A DNA stretch of 64,000 bases from Entonaema liquescens. Lineage: Eukaryota; Ascomycota; Sordariomycetes; Xylariales; Xylariaceae. This document shows, one piece after another, positions 49,122 through 60,414 of the stretch. The notes under the pieces were generated by a model. That model saw only the letters and a program-made list of their open reading frames with translations, had not been told where the DNA came from and made no database searches. The stretch is from the NCBI GenBank assembly GCA_902805475.1, contig CADCSX010000009.1, forward strand, positions 806,001 through 870,000, written 5' to 3'. The first letter of the stretch is position 1, and each line of letters opens with the position of its first letter. The position numbers and the translations under genes are program-made.

Positions 49122-51021
49122 GATGGCTTCCAAAGCGGTATAGGCTGGCGCTATGATGGGACCATGTACCCCTACGATGATCTTGCATAGATCTCCTTTG
49201 TTTCTTGCATCTTCCCTTTGTGTTATGGAAGGCTCAATACCCAACGGCACGGCAGGTTTGATTATTCGCGACATGCGTTTGAGATGGCAAGTGGCGTTTG
49301 TTCTCTTTTCTTTTGTCTTGTTTTCAGGCTTCAGATCAGGAATCCCACTGCGAGGCAGTCTTGACTCAGCTCAGTCTAGAGGCGTAGGCCCTCGCACTAA
49401 TCGGCCGAGTCATAGACCGCCGGCGCCACCAGTGGAACTTAATAATACCATGGGCCGAGACCTGCATCTCACTTGATGGATTCAATTGGGAATGGGGGGT
49501 GGTCTGTTTGAACTTCACTTCTACCTGCCGATTCGACTTAGACTGGTCGGCCTGGCGGTCTTCACGATACTACGCATAGATCGGCACGGGTGGAAAGGAA
49601 GGAAGTTAGGGATAAGGATGGGAAAATATTTGGTCAAGGGATTCGGGAGTATTTGCTCTTGTAGTGGATGGTAAACTTGTAAAGACAGGATTCTGCTTGG
49701 TGCGATGGATTTTCGCTATAGAAAAAGCACATTTGTACAGTGCGATGGCATGTCGATGAAAAGACTAGTCGCCGATATTAAGCATCAAGAATGAAAAGAA
49801 AATTTCGGCAACGCTTGGAATAGGGCCTAACCTTTCTTGAATTCATGATTGGCGAATCATCTTGTAAGGTATCATAGGTTAGCTATGGTTAAAGTTGAGG
49901 CTATACGAGTCAAAATATATGGTTAGTTAAATATCAAGTCTCAAGTAAATTATACCTGAGATGGTTTATAATAGAATTGCCTACTTCTGTGCGTCCTGTA
50001 AGCAGATGGATGGTTATACAAGTTCCATCTTTATCGGTCCTCCAACACGGGGGCGCCAGGGCGTTTACGCTAAATCCCGGCGCGCGGGCAAAGTGGGCAT
50101 CCCATGCGACTGGGATTTGGGGGATCAAGCACCATGCTATGTTGCTCTTTTTCATCTCTTCTGTTTCTCTTTTTCTTTGGGATGAAGGTAGTATTATATA
50201 TGTCGATCCTCGAGTCCACTCCCATCTACCGCGCCTAGATTAGGTACCTAGGTAGGTATTCTTGGCGACAGTAAAGTATGTAAAATAATTGGAACGCGGG
50301 CAACTTTGTCGTACTCGTACGATTGTGACGAAATGCGAAGGGCCGGCTGAGGCGGTGATGGCGTGGCGGACCCGGGGATCTTAGCACCGGGGGAAGCTTT
50401 TGGCGATTTTTTGATTTGTGATCATATGGGGTAGACGCACAATAATAATATGTAATCCCTTCCCCCTTTTTTTATTGCGCCGTCACCGACGTATCGTTAG
50501 GTGCTTAGAGCTATTATAGCTCGACCTCTACTATGGTTTTTTCGGTTGGATTTATTGATTATGTGATCTTTAGACTCCTTCGAGGGAAAAATTTGCCAAA
50601 CTGCTGGTGCTCGATGCAGGAGACCGCGTCTTGTCTCTTTCTTTGTGCTTGGCGTGGGACTTATAGTATTAGGATTTCGTGCACGTTGGTGGCCCATGAG
50701 ACTAACCCGAATAACTATTTATTCATGTCTTGCGGTGGCAGCTATTCCGCGAAGATGGATTTCCCGAGGATGTGGTAGAAGTTATTGATTGGGCTTCTGC
50801 CCCTATTGCGACTTTCTTATTTTCTCTTATGCCAAATATCCTCCTATTCGAAATCCGAGTTTTCTTATCACTTTCCTGTGGTGGTTTGAGGTGGGCTATA
50901 CTTACCTAGGTATAGACGGAACTGAGAGGTTTCCCTGGGCCTATCTACAACTCTTCTAGGAGTCCTGCCCTTGACCTCTGAGACCGACCACGATTATTAG
51001 CGTCGGTGAATTCCTTAAACA
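49122..51021. other. Intergenic, C2H2 gene to DsbA gene
   Basis: 1.9 kb with no supported gene. It holds the 3' UTR of the C2H2 gene, two TACCTAGGTA palindromes (50245-50254 and 50903-50912) and the promoter of the next gene. Confidence 0.55.
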
Positions 51022-52168
51022 ATGGCGAGCATACAAGACTTGCTATTGCCAGCCGACAACCAGGATTCTACGGAAGCAGAGGTGAAAAAGGAAGATGAAG
51101 TTACGAAGAAGACTAAGGTTCTATCAGAGAGAACGCAGTTTGTTGTGGAATTCATCCTGGACGTAATCTGCCCGTACTGTTACATCGGATTCAAGTATCT
51201 AAAGGCCGCCATTGAGACTTATAAGGCCCGTCATCCGGAAGTAACCTTTGATATCGTTTGTTTGCCATACCTGCTTCACCCTTTGGCTGCTCGAAGTGGT
51301 AAGTTGATTCAACTCCCTGAGTTGCAAACATGAGCGAGACTATCGAAATTGATACGCTCTTATGTTTGACGGTAACATACAGTACGTCTGCTTTTGCTGT
51401 CTATTATGTTATATGCCAACGGAAACTGGGCGGAGGAAGGGTTACGTTTTCGTAACTAATTAGCCCCCTGGATATGAACCATCCTAGCCCAAGCTATCCC
51501 ATACGCATACTCATAACCAACTACCGATCTTACCATATCTAGCTAACCACCCTTACATAGCATACAATAAATCCGACTACCTCATCTCGCGCATCCGAGG
51601 TCCCGAGCACTGGGCTAGTTTCCGCGAGGCAGCCGGCATAAACTTCACCTGGGCAGGACGTACGGGAAGCACCCGAGACGCGCACAAGCTCCTGCGCTTT
51701 GCACTCGAGGGCACGCCCACAACGACCCGAGGTGCACCTAGCAACCGGGGAACACCAACCCCATTGTCCCCACGGGCTGGTGCCCAATCACCGCCATCAA
51801 CATCCGCCACGAACGGCAGCGCTCCAACCCGGGGCCCGGCCCTCCAAATGCGTCTCCTGGAAGCTCTCTTCCAAGCGCACCACGAGTCCGACGGCGACAT
51901 ATCAGACCCGTCGTTCCTCGCCGCGACCGCATGCGCCGCGACGGGATTCGCGACAGCCCAGATCCGGGCTGTGCTGGAGGACGGGAGCGGGGGGTGGGCC
52001 CGCGCGGTGGATGCGCTGGTGGCGGAGGTGTCGTCACCGCTCGGGGGGCTCGCGGTGCGCGCGGTGCCGACGCTTGTGGTCAACGATCGGTACGTGATTG
52101 GCGGGGTGCAGAGCGCGGAGTTCCTGGTCGCGGAGTTTGAGAGGATACGCAGGGGAGGGTCGAGATAG
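51022..52168 (+). CDS. DsbA-family thioredoxin-fold oxidoreductase (FrnE-like)
   Basis: Two exons, 51022-51298 and 51561-52168, give 294 aa; the 262-nt intron (GTAAGT...ACATAG) is longer than its neighbours. The thioredoxin-like strand FVVEFILDVICPYCYIG carries the redox pair CPYC at residues 50-53. Then come YNKSDYLISRIRGPEHW and the all-helical insert, MRLLEALFQAHHESDGDISD (with FLAATACAATGF). The C-terminal strand AVRAVPTLVVNDRYVIGGVQ contains the cis-proline (VPTLVV). FrnE/HCCA-isomerase-like proteins of this type are poorly characterised cytosolic thiol oxidoreductases or glutathione-linked enzymes. A Pro/Ser/Thr-rich stretch at about residues 150-185 is longer than the family needs. There is no signal peptide. 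Confidence 0.9.
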
Positions 52169-53707
52169 GGGGTGGGGCTTGGCGCGCGGAGATGAGTATT
52201 TGTGGGCTTATACTTATACTTACCTACCTTCTACCTGGGTGCCTTATATACTCAGAAGGCCTGGTAGTATGGACAGAGGCTTCTGATTGATGTTGACTGA
52301 CTTTCAGGAGCTATATTTCCCATTGACCCTGCCTATTAACAACGGGTGAAAGCTTTCGTGTTCGCTTCACATGGGGGTTCGATTAGCCAGCGAAAATAAC
52401 TATGATCGGGAGTTCAAAAATGATTAAGAGCATGTATGTTTGCTAAGGGTAGAGTGCGTGCCAATGTGCCAGTTGTCCTATATATTTGTGATCTATCAAT
52501 GAAGTTGTTAGTTTAGGACTCTTAGTATAACTACTAGGAACCGCGGATGTAGGTATAAATCGATACTCCAAATGGCTGTTATATCTTATTAAAGATTCTA
52601 AGTTCTTGCTTTTCTTAGGAGATAAGTCTCTTGAACTCAATACCTTAATAGTAGAACTAAACTAACTAGGTATACAGTTAAATTTACCTATAGCTACCTA
52701 GTTATCTCCAATGTCGTCTTAGGTACTTAGATGGAATCTACTTGTACAAACTATTGACGATGTAATTATTAGGGGGTAGTTAACTGGTATATTAAGTAGT
52801 TCTTGTTTCTTCTTAGCATAAATAGAAGTTATATGTGCTAGTTCCAAGACTAGAAAGAAGACGGAAATAGAAAATGAGTTATTAAATACGAAATCCGCTA
52901 AATCAGAAAGTGATTCTCATTATAATATTAGTTTTTAATTTCGTAAAGTGAAAACTTCGTATATCAAAAAACATGGATAGCTTACGCACGTAACTTTTCC
53001 CAGGACGATATACGCGCGCTGATATTGTCACTTTAGGTACTTATTTTATTAATTTCGTAACTTCGGACGTAAAAATCCTCCAGAAACGTAATTGCTAACC
53101 TCCCTGTCAATATGGTGGTAAGCTACCTATATTCCGCGTATGGATTATTATCCGGTTGAACAATATCACGAATTCCGGTGCCAGGGATCTGAGCATATGC
53201 AAGAAATCTGGCCGAGACTTTCTTACATACATAAATCCATGTCCAGCGGTCATTGGAACACTTCGTGATCATTGCATCTCAAGTTAACGTAGGGTAAAAC
53301 AAGATACATCGCTTTGGAATTATAAAGGACTTGTCGTTACTTGTGAAACGAATTGCTCTATTCGGGTCAAAGAGACTCGAGGTATGACTATCCTTGTAGC
53401 AAGACTTGTTTGCCTTGTAGGGCAAAAACGACTTACCCTTCCTGAGCAACTGTCGAATGTAGGAATGATCATTACGCCCCAGCGGGAAAACCCGCTGCAG
53501 TAGAGATTTAAGGTATTATCTTGAATCTCTGGGCGTGGAATCTGGGGACAGGACGTGGCGGTGGAACCAGGATAATTCCAAAACTGGGACTTCAACCAAG
53601 AATCACCTTTTACTGTTAATGAGATGAACATGGGTCCCAATGAATCCTTCTCATGTTATTTTCGAGTATAGGAGCGCTTGGCTCATTAATCGTGGGGGCT
53701 CAATAAT
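52169..53707. other. Intergenic, AT-leaning
   Basis: 1.5 kb with no supported gene, preceding the CE5 pseudogene. Confidence 0.55.
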
Positions 53708-54499
53708 ATACAGTTTGCTGTCCTTCTTAGGGCCGCTGTCGCAACGGCAGCCAATCTTCACGAAGAGTATACGGCATGCGAGGACATCCATATTTCCGTA
53801 GCCGGAGGCTCAACTGAACCCTATCCGGGCCTCAAGGGAACCTCGTCAATAGAATATGTAAGAGTTTGCCAAGTTGTAGGTACGAGTATATTGTATATCT
53901 CGCCACGTTCGAGGACTATTGCAACTTAGTGTTCGCAGGAGTTGTTAACGGCACCACGCAGATCGTAGCATATGCCGACACTTGCCCCAACGCGAAGTTG
54001 GCTGTAACTGGTTATTCTGAGATAGGGCACACAGGCGATATCTTTAGGGATGGCGGTGGCCTTTTCCTAAATTGTGCGCAGAAAATGAACACACCTTTCT
54101 CGCCTGAGACGTCGCCTGGTAACAAGAATACGCTATCTTGCAGTCGAAATTGTCGACGATGTATGTTAACTAGATCTTAGTCGTGGCGGTGACCCTGTTC
54201 GGCGACGTGCGCCACTCAGCGTCTCAAGTTTATAACACGGGAACCGGTGCTGCTGACAATGGAGTAAGTGGTCTGGGAGCACATAACCTGACATCGTATA
54301 TTAATTAGTTCTTTAGATTTGGCTAAGACTGGGATTGCAACCCGAGTCTCTGAACGGATTCTCGGGATTAATTCTCTCATGATGTATGTCCGACGATCCT
54401 GCCTATACTGGTACCGATAGTACCGATCATACCGGACATTGTGCGTATTTCAATACATCTACCCTGGAAGCTGCTGCGTAGGTGAAGACGGAGCTATGA
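53708..54499 (+). pseudogene. Decayed CE5 esterase (acetylxylan esterase/cutinase family)
   Basis: The frames break up but homology runs in order. ATACAGTTTGCTGTC at 53708 stands where a start codon should precede a signal peptide (QFAVLLRAAVATAA). Then come EDIHISVAGGSTEPYPG in frame 1; YIVYLATFEDYC, GVVNGTTQIVAYADTCPNAK and the nucleophile region GYSEIG in frame 2 from about 53869; FGDVRHSASQVYNTGTG near 54190-54260 in another frame; and a tail with CAYFNTSTLEAAA, a stop at 54479-54481, then VKTEL and the natural stop. Family members carry GYSQG at the active serine; here it is disturbed. The start is ATA, and TGG to TAG is implied by the AAAWVK pattern. Two or more frameshifts remain even allowing for introns. 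Enzymes of this family are secreted serine esterases. Confidence 0.8.
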
Positions 54500-55058
54500 G
54501 GCAATCATAACATTGTGAGAATTGTATGATTAGTGCCTACGCGCTGAGAACTGCCTAATTCTTTCTAAAGAAAGGATTTCAATATGCCTGTCGATGTTGT
54601 AATAAGGATTGATCAGCTTAGAGATATAAATGCGACGATAAGGTTCAGCTTATTGCTTATAGCTATAATTAGTCAGGGAAGTCCCCGATAGATATATATA
54701 TAATTCTATAAAGAGTCGTTTTTTCTTAACGCGAACGGAAAGTGCTTTACGTACCAGAAAATACGCGTGGCTTAGCGGTGCCTGCCCTAACTGCAGCTAT
54801 TACTAACGCGGGGCAATTGAAGCTTTGCTGTAGGTAGCTACCTCCCAAGGTATCTACTATCTTACGTAGCCCTGGGCTATTTCCATTTATATCTTAAGAT
54901 AACTTGATAAACAGCTTAGTGATATTAGAGCGAAGCTTTTTGCTCTTCATCGCTTAACTCATAAATCATAAAATTGACGATTACGAACACCCTTTTGGAC
55001 ACCCTCTTATATCAGCTCAACGAATCACAGCTTATCCCCCACATACCGTTTGCCCACC
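54500..55058. other. Intergenic, pseudogene to RING gene
   Basis: 560 bp with no gene; the end holds the promoter of the RING gene. Confidence 0.6.
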
Positions 55059-55745
55059 ATGGCTAGCAATCCCTACGAAGGTAACCTTTACCTGGTAGCC
55101 CGTCTTAAATGACGGATAGACAATTGCAAGGGTAGCTAAACTAACGATCCAACTCATGTAGTCGAGCACAATATTAAGCCTTCGGAACGTAAGCCTCATC
55201 GGCGGCGCCCCGATATGGCGAGCTTCATTTCGCACCTGCATCAGATATCCCCAGATCCTGCGACAACCAACCAACGCAGTCAACGAGAGCATACGGGCCC
55301 GACGCCCGTGGACGCAGCGGCACTATTCCACCTTCTGCGCGACCAGTTCGAGACATTACATGTAGACGCCCCGACCGAGGAGAATCGGGGTTTCCTTGAA
55401 AGTCTGATTTCCGCGCTTAACAACGACATCATGTCGCCCCCCGAGTCGATTCCCGGCGTGAGCCAGGAGTACCTCGATACGTTAGACCGGGTGCCGCGGA
55501 AGGGTCTCAAGAAGGACGATAGCTGCCCCATCTGCGCCGAACCCTTCCTCGATGATCCTTATCCTCTAGTAGTCGAACTACCATGCCACGGGAATCACAG
55601 GTTCGACCTCGAGTGTGTTGGGCCATGGCTACAGAGTAAGGGTACGTGTCCTATGTGTAGGGCGGATTTGAACAAGAAGAAGGTCATTGAAGTCCCCCAG
55701 GATGACGACGAGGAAGAAGACGATGTTGATGGATTATACGGTTAA
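55059..55745 (+). CDS. RING-H2 finger protein, probable E3 ubiquitin ligase
   Basis: Two exons, 55059-55080 (22 nt) and 55162-55745, with an 81-nt intron (GTAACC...TGTAG), give 201 aa. A shorter start at 55215 (MASFISH) is also open. I prefer the upstream ATG because it sits in CCACCATGG, splices in frame, and continues as YEVEHNIKPSERKP before that Met. The N-terminal half is helical (DAAALFHLLRDQFETL, ENRGFLESLISALNNDI). The RING lies at about residues 129-173: CPIC, then LPCHGNHRFDLECVGPWL, then CPMC. An acidic tail (DDDEEEDDVDGLYG) ends the protein. Such small proteins transfer ubiquitin from an E2; the substrate is unknown. Confidence 0.87.
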
Positions 55746-55949
55746 GCGATCCGTGTGGGAGTTCTACGGAGAGCGAGAAATAGACATTGAGGTTTGTAGC
55801 GATACCCTCGGAAGTTTTAAGCGATTCAGTAAAGCTTGGCGGGCATCATGATTGCATTGATATTCAGTTACCGAACTCCCAATCCTGCATGCGGAATATG
55901 TGTGAAATATACAATTAAGTTCCAGCCCCTTCTCCCAGACCTTCATTCT

Positions 55950-56399
55950 CTACCAAGTTGTAGATGTCCGCTTTAGATACCTATTAAGCCCTGCCCTTTT
56001 AGGTGCATCACCAGCACTGCTTGCCTTCTTCTGCCCACCGTGCGTCTTGTCCTCCGACTTTCCGCGCCCAGCTTCGGCGAAGTTCTTATCCGCAGGGCTC
56101 CCATCCAAGGGGTTACCATTGCTCTCACCAGCTGCAGTATTCAGCTCAGTATCGGGATCCGTCTTGTTCGGGTTGAAAGCGGCGTCCTGCTTGGTAGCGA
56201 CCTCCTCGTCCGTACCAGTCGTCGTATACTCATGCGCTTTGGGCTTAAGGGATTCGCGGTCCATGTCGTCCTTATAAGGGTAACGTAGCGCTGATGATTG
56301 GTGTATCTGTCTACTTGCGACGAGACGGCTCGTAGTTGATGTTAGAGAAGCTCCTGATCGAGCTCGTAGAGCTGTGCGGATAGCTGTGAAGCTTGACAT
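55950..56399 (-). CDS. Small conserved fungal protein, probably mitochondrial, 149 aa
   Basis: An ATG frame with an N-terminal Arg/Ser/Thr-rich amphipathic leader (residues 1-35, ending near RQIHQSSALR) typical of mitochondrial import, followed by YPYKDDMDRESLKPKAHEYT, a polar, Asp/Asn/Lys-rich disordered core with NPLDGSPADKNFAEAG, and a basic tail. There is no catalytic motif or membrane segment. Proteins with this layout are widespread in filamentous ascomycetes but uncharacterised. It is convergent with the RING gene, 204 bp away. The last 10 residues could be altered by an unrecognised terminal intron. Confidence 0.75.
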   Translation of the reverse strand: MSSFTAIRTALRARSGASLTSTTSRLVASRQIHQSSALRYPYKDDMDRESLKPKAHEYTTTGTDEEVATKQDAAFNPNKTDPDTELNTAAGESNGNPLDGSPADKNFAEAGRGKSEDKTHGGQKKASSAGDAPKRAGLNRYLKRTSTTW

Positions 56400-57108
56400 T
56401 GTCTCAATGGGCTGAACTAATGGAAGATTGACTATAATAATGATAATAATAGCTTAAATAAATATAGAATTGCAATCGAGGTTATTTGCTACTTGCTTTG
56501 AAATATGTTGATATATTCAAATCTGCATGCTGCACCTGTAATTCTGACGGCTTTAACGTAGAGCTTTGGGACTATCGTTATAGTGACGTCACCGAGTCAA
56601 TCAAATACTATACAGGGGCATGGGTATTAGCTCCACCGTATTAGATTTGCGACTCTACCCGCGGCTTTATATGTAATCCAAACAACTTACAACCTTTTAT
56701 TCTAATTGTAGCTGTCGCATAAGGCATAAGCCTGCCTCTATAGCCTCGATATTTATGGATCTCAGCATGGAAGAGAGACATAATTAGTACCCGAATAATG
56801 TTTTCCATTAGTTAACGGTCTTGATACTACTATAGTGTTACTTTCCGAACTTCATTGGCGGCACAATATGCAAATATTAGGCTAATGATGACTGTTGGTA
56901 TAGCAAACAACATGAGACAGCTTAAAAATATTAGACAATATGACAAGGTAACCAATTCTCATTTCCGGGTATATAGGCGCTAACTATCCAACATTATCTA
57001 TCCTATTCACCATATTCATCAGATCGTTCAAATATTTGACAAGAATTGAAGCTCCATTTCAACTATTATCGCCGTTGTATTTGGAGAAGCCATCGTATTC
57101 GGGTTATA
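56400..57108. other. Intergenic
   Basis: About 700 bp, AT-leaning, between two leftward genes. It holds the promoter of the mitochondrial protein gene. Nothing else is seen. Confidence 0.6.
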
Positions 57109-57867
57109 TTAGACCAGCAACGCGGCAACGACGGCAAGACCAGCGGCGATCTTGCCATCGGCCGTGAAGATGCCGCCAGCTTGCTGGGACACAGTTGTAG
57201 TGACCGCAACGGTAGGAGCAGGTGTGACGGGCGCTTGGATGTCCACGTCCACAGTAGTAGCTGAGCTGCTTGTGGTTTCCTCGCTACTTGTCTCGCTGCT
57301 TGTCTCGGTACTGGGGCTGAATGGATTATCGTGGTGGATAGTAGAGGTTGATGTCTTCGTTGTGGTGCGGCTGGTGGTGGAAGTGGAGCTTTTGTCCTTT
57401 GTGGTAGAGCTAAAGAAGTCCGTGAAACTGCTGCTATCGTCGTCGCAGTCGTCACCAAGGTCACAGCAGTATCCATCACTAGTACATGTGCCGAAGTCAG
57501 GACAATAATGAAGTCCGTCGGCGCAGCATGTCCCAGTCAAGGGCATGCATAGGTCGCCGCACTCAGTCTCGCCAACGTCACATGAGGCTTCGTCCGAGCT
57601 GGACCCGCTGCATATTTCCCCTTCAGGGCAGCATGCATTGGGGACACAGTAGTAGCCGTCCAGACAATATTCGTCGGTGTTGTCGTTGCAACACACGCCG
57701 TCGATGGGCATACATCCGCTTTCACACTGGACGCGACCTACGTCGCAGGTTGCCAGGACATTGAGAAGTTTAGATTGAGCGAAGCTTTTCGGCAGGCCAG
57801 AGCGCGCTCGCGGCGTCGCGGCCATGACGGCCGGTGCGAGGAACAGGGCAAGAGTGAGGGCGTGCAT
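57109..57867 (-). CDS. GPI-anchored cysteine-rich surface protein with two 10-Cys modules
   Basis: The start is the ATG at 57867 (MHALTLALF); the frame extends 16 codons upstream only to a TTG. The 252-aa product has a signal peptide (1-17), two tandem 10-cysteine modules (C41-C86 and C96-C141), a Ser/Thr-rich stalk (about 145-215) suited to O-mannosylation, and a C-terminal hydrophobic stretch (AAGLAVVAALLV) preceded by small residues, a GPI-attachment signal. Each module has the pattern C-x6-C-x3-C-x6-CC-x(6,7)-C-x5-C-x(4,5)-CC-x5-C, with CMP and YC shared; this recalls granulin-like folds. The likely location is cell wall or plasma membrane. Function is unknown; wall structure or host and surface contact are possibilities only. 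Confidence 0.88.
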   Translation of the reverse strand: MHALTLALFLAPAVMAATPRARSGLPKSFAQSKLLNVLATCDVGRVQCESGCMPIDGVCCNDNTDEYCLDGYYCVPNACCPEGEICSGSSSDEASCDVGETECGDLCMPLTGTCCADGLHYCPDFGTCTSDGYCCDLGDDCDDDSSSFTDFFSSTTKDKSSTSTTSRTTTKTSTSTIHHDNPFSPSTETSSETSSEETTSSSATTVDVDIQAPVTPAPTVAVTTTVSQQAGGIFTADGKIAAGLAVVAALLV

Positions 57868-60414
57868 TGTGTATTCTGATATTATGGACGAGACCCGCAC
57901 CAACTTGATAGCCAAGCGCTTGAGGTTTTGGCGGTGTAAGATTGAAGAGAGGCTTGGAAAAGGGTTAACCCACTACGATGGTGCCCGGGCTACTCTCTCC
58001 TTTTATCGTCATATTCCTTCTCGACCTCATCTCACTCAGGACCCGAGGTAGTACAGAATTCTCACCGTTGAGCCTCGACTCTTACGATGGGCTAAAAAGC
58101 CAAGAGACTAGTCTCATTGCCTGACCAGGGAGCTGCATATCTAGGGCTATAGCACCCATCCGCTCTACTGTCACGTTTGTCCTGGAGCCGCAGTAGCCAG
58201 GCACTTTTCTAATTAGGAGGCTTAGCAGGTCTGAATAGACTCGGACGAATTCACTCCCGTGTGACTATCCAAAGGTCAAGTAGATTGGCTTGATACGCAG
58301 AAGTCCCTTGAATGGAACATCGTGGGTGTTGAGCTCATGATGATTCGGTAGGAAATATGGATTAGCGCTATTAGTCCTCAACGGACATACTTGGCATCGC
58401 CTATTTCTGCCTTTTACTATCCTACATATCAAAGGGTATGTATGTACGGTGAGGTAGGCCTTTCTTTTTTTTCTTTTTTTTTTTTTTTCTCTTCAATCTC
58501 GGGCTGCGTCGCTTGCTTGAATAAACGCAGGCGAGTTGCAAATCGGATCAAATTAATCAAAACGCCACGTCTCAGACACGAGCTATACAAGGGTAAATAT
58601 ATGACGGGAAGGCAAGCGTATGCTGCAACCATCTCCGCATGGTTCTCTCCTTCGTCTCCAGTCCAGAGAGAGAAAAGCCACTATCTAATGCATTACAAGT
58701 CCTAGCCTGGGCTGAACCAAAGTTATTAGTCATAACGATTCCCGGGCTGAACATTAACGGTCTGCTTTTGGTAATAGTCACATCTTTTCACCAATACCAG
58801 TTGCCATTGAGATATAAAGGGGCAACTAGCCTTATTAGCGGGGCAAGGGTCTGTTGAGCTGGCCTTCAGCCGCAATGTGCCAACCCTGGTAAAAAGGCAG
58901 AGAAAATTGGGTGCCAAGAAGTCGCTGAACGTTGAAGGCTTATCGTGGCGGTCATATTAGGCCTCACTTTGGAGTACTAGACTTAGATGTCTATCTCGTT
59001 CGCTTAGATATGGCCAAACGGTACTCGCTTAGCGCGCAACTTGGCATCCTCTAAGAAATTGCTGCCCACTCCAATTCTCGCATAGGATGCAAGCGAGTCT
59101 ATTTAGCTCTCTCTAGCTACAAAATTTCTGTTTGATATATCAACATGGCCAGCACGTGGCTCGAGGACGACTTGGCGGTGATGGTGGAGCTAAGTGGCTA
59201 CGGCACTTCGAGGTTGTGGTACTCAAGCAGATGTCCAAGTCGTCTTTCTCCTCTAATAGCCGGATTAACTTAAAAAAAAATGAGGACGCCTTAGCCGAGA
59301 TGTTGGGCTCTCGGTGGGTGAGAATCGCTTAGTTCATCTGCATATTCTTAAGCCTGAGTCATGCTATAGGTGTCTAGGATCATAGTCCCAAGACAGTGGC
59401 GGCTTTGCAACCGCCTAATCACTTGACACACATACTTCCTATATTATTAAGCCCTAAGGCTACGATATCCGGCTCATGCTATTGAATATAGGTTGCATAT
59501 AAGGTCCTATTGGAGATGGTCATGCTGTATCCTGCAAAGAATAATGTTATTGGATCATCCCACGCAGCTACTCCCAGTCGGTGAGTTGGTTACATTGGTT
59601 AGACTCATAATTACAAAACCCAACTCCTAGGATCTGTGTGCTTAGATTCATGGGATTATTGGGGTCTGAATCTCGCGTTTATTTATGGTAAGAAAAGGAA
59701 ACAGAGGTCAAGCGAACCACATCTTCGATATAGACCCGTCACGGACTATCGGATCTTAAAATTAAGCCCTACGATTGTATGAACTGACATGCTTGAACTC
59801 TAATAGACTAAACGGTAGCAATCAATGACGACGCACCAACCTTAATGTCATTAACGTTGGACCAGGATGGCGCTTTCATGAAACGACAGGTCTCAAGACA
59901 AGGCGATGAGATGACAGATATATGTGTCTTCACGAAATGTCTTCGGGCGGAAATCTCACGTTGAGCCCCGAACCCCGTCCACTGAGATTTCCAACCGCTC
60001 TCCCGGGTGGTGTGAAGTATGCTTCACTCAGGGATACCTTGGCTTAAGGTTACTATTCTCACTGACCGTCGTCCTCATCAGAAGACTTCGGCAATCGAAT
60101 AAACATACAGCCCGCAGCGTGCATAAAGCCTATTTCCTACATTTCGTCTTCTGTAACTATGGACGAGGAGAAACTGTTCCGTGTCCCCTCATAATTTACT
60201 CACATGGGCATCACGAAAGTCTGGGCTGATCGGCATTACGTGTGTTATGTATTTGCCCTGGTTTTTGAGTTATAGGGAACTAAACCCCCATCATCTTTGC
60301 TCGCTGTAGGATATCATCTATGAAGTCAACCCGGCTATTTCGAAAGGCCCAGGTATCCCAGGGAGTAATAGCAGATATTTCGTCTTCGTAACATAAACGG
60401 AGAGGATCTCGAAA
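57868..60414. other. Intergenic, GPI protein to MFS gene
   Basis: 2.5 kb between divergent genes, holding both promoters. A T-rich tract is at about 58461-58488. Frames such as 58391-58705 and 59924-60229 lack any protein signature. Confidence 0.55.

Noticed and set aside
52370..52395. GGTTCGATTA resembling a tRNA T-loop
   Set aside because: No acceptor stem, anticodon arm or D-arm could be folded around it; no tRNA was found anywhere in the window.
57868..57915. Upstream extension of the GPI protein frame
   Set aside because: It starts only at TTG and would bury the signal peptide; the ATG at 57867 gives a normal secretory start.
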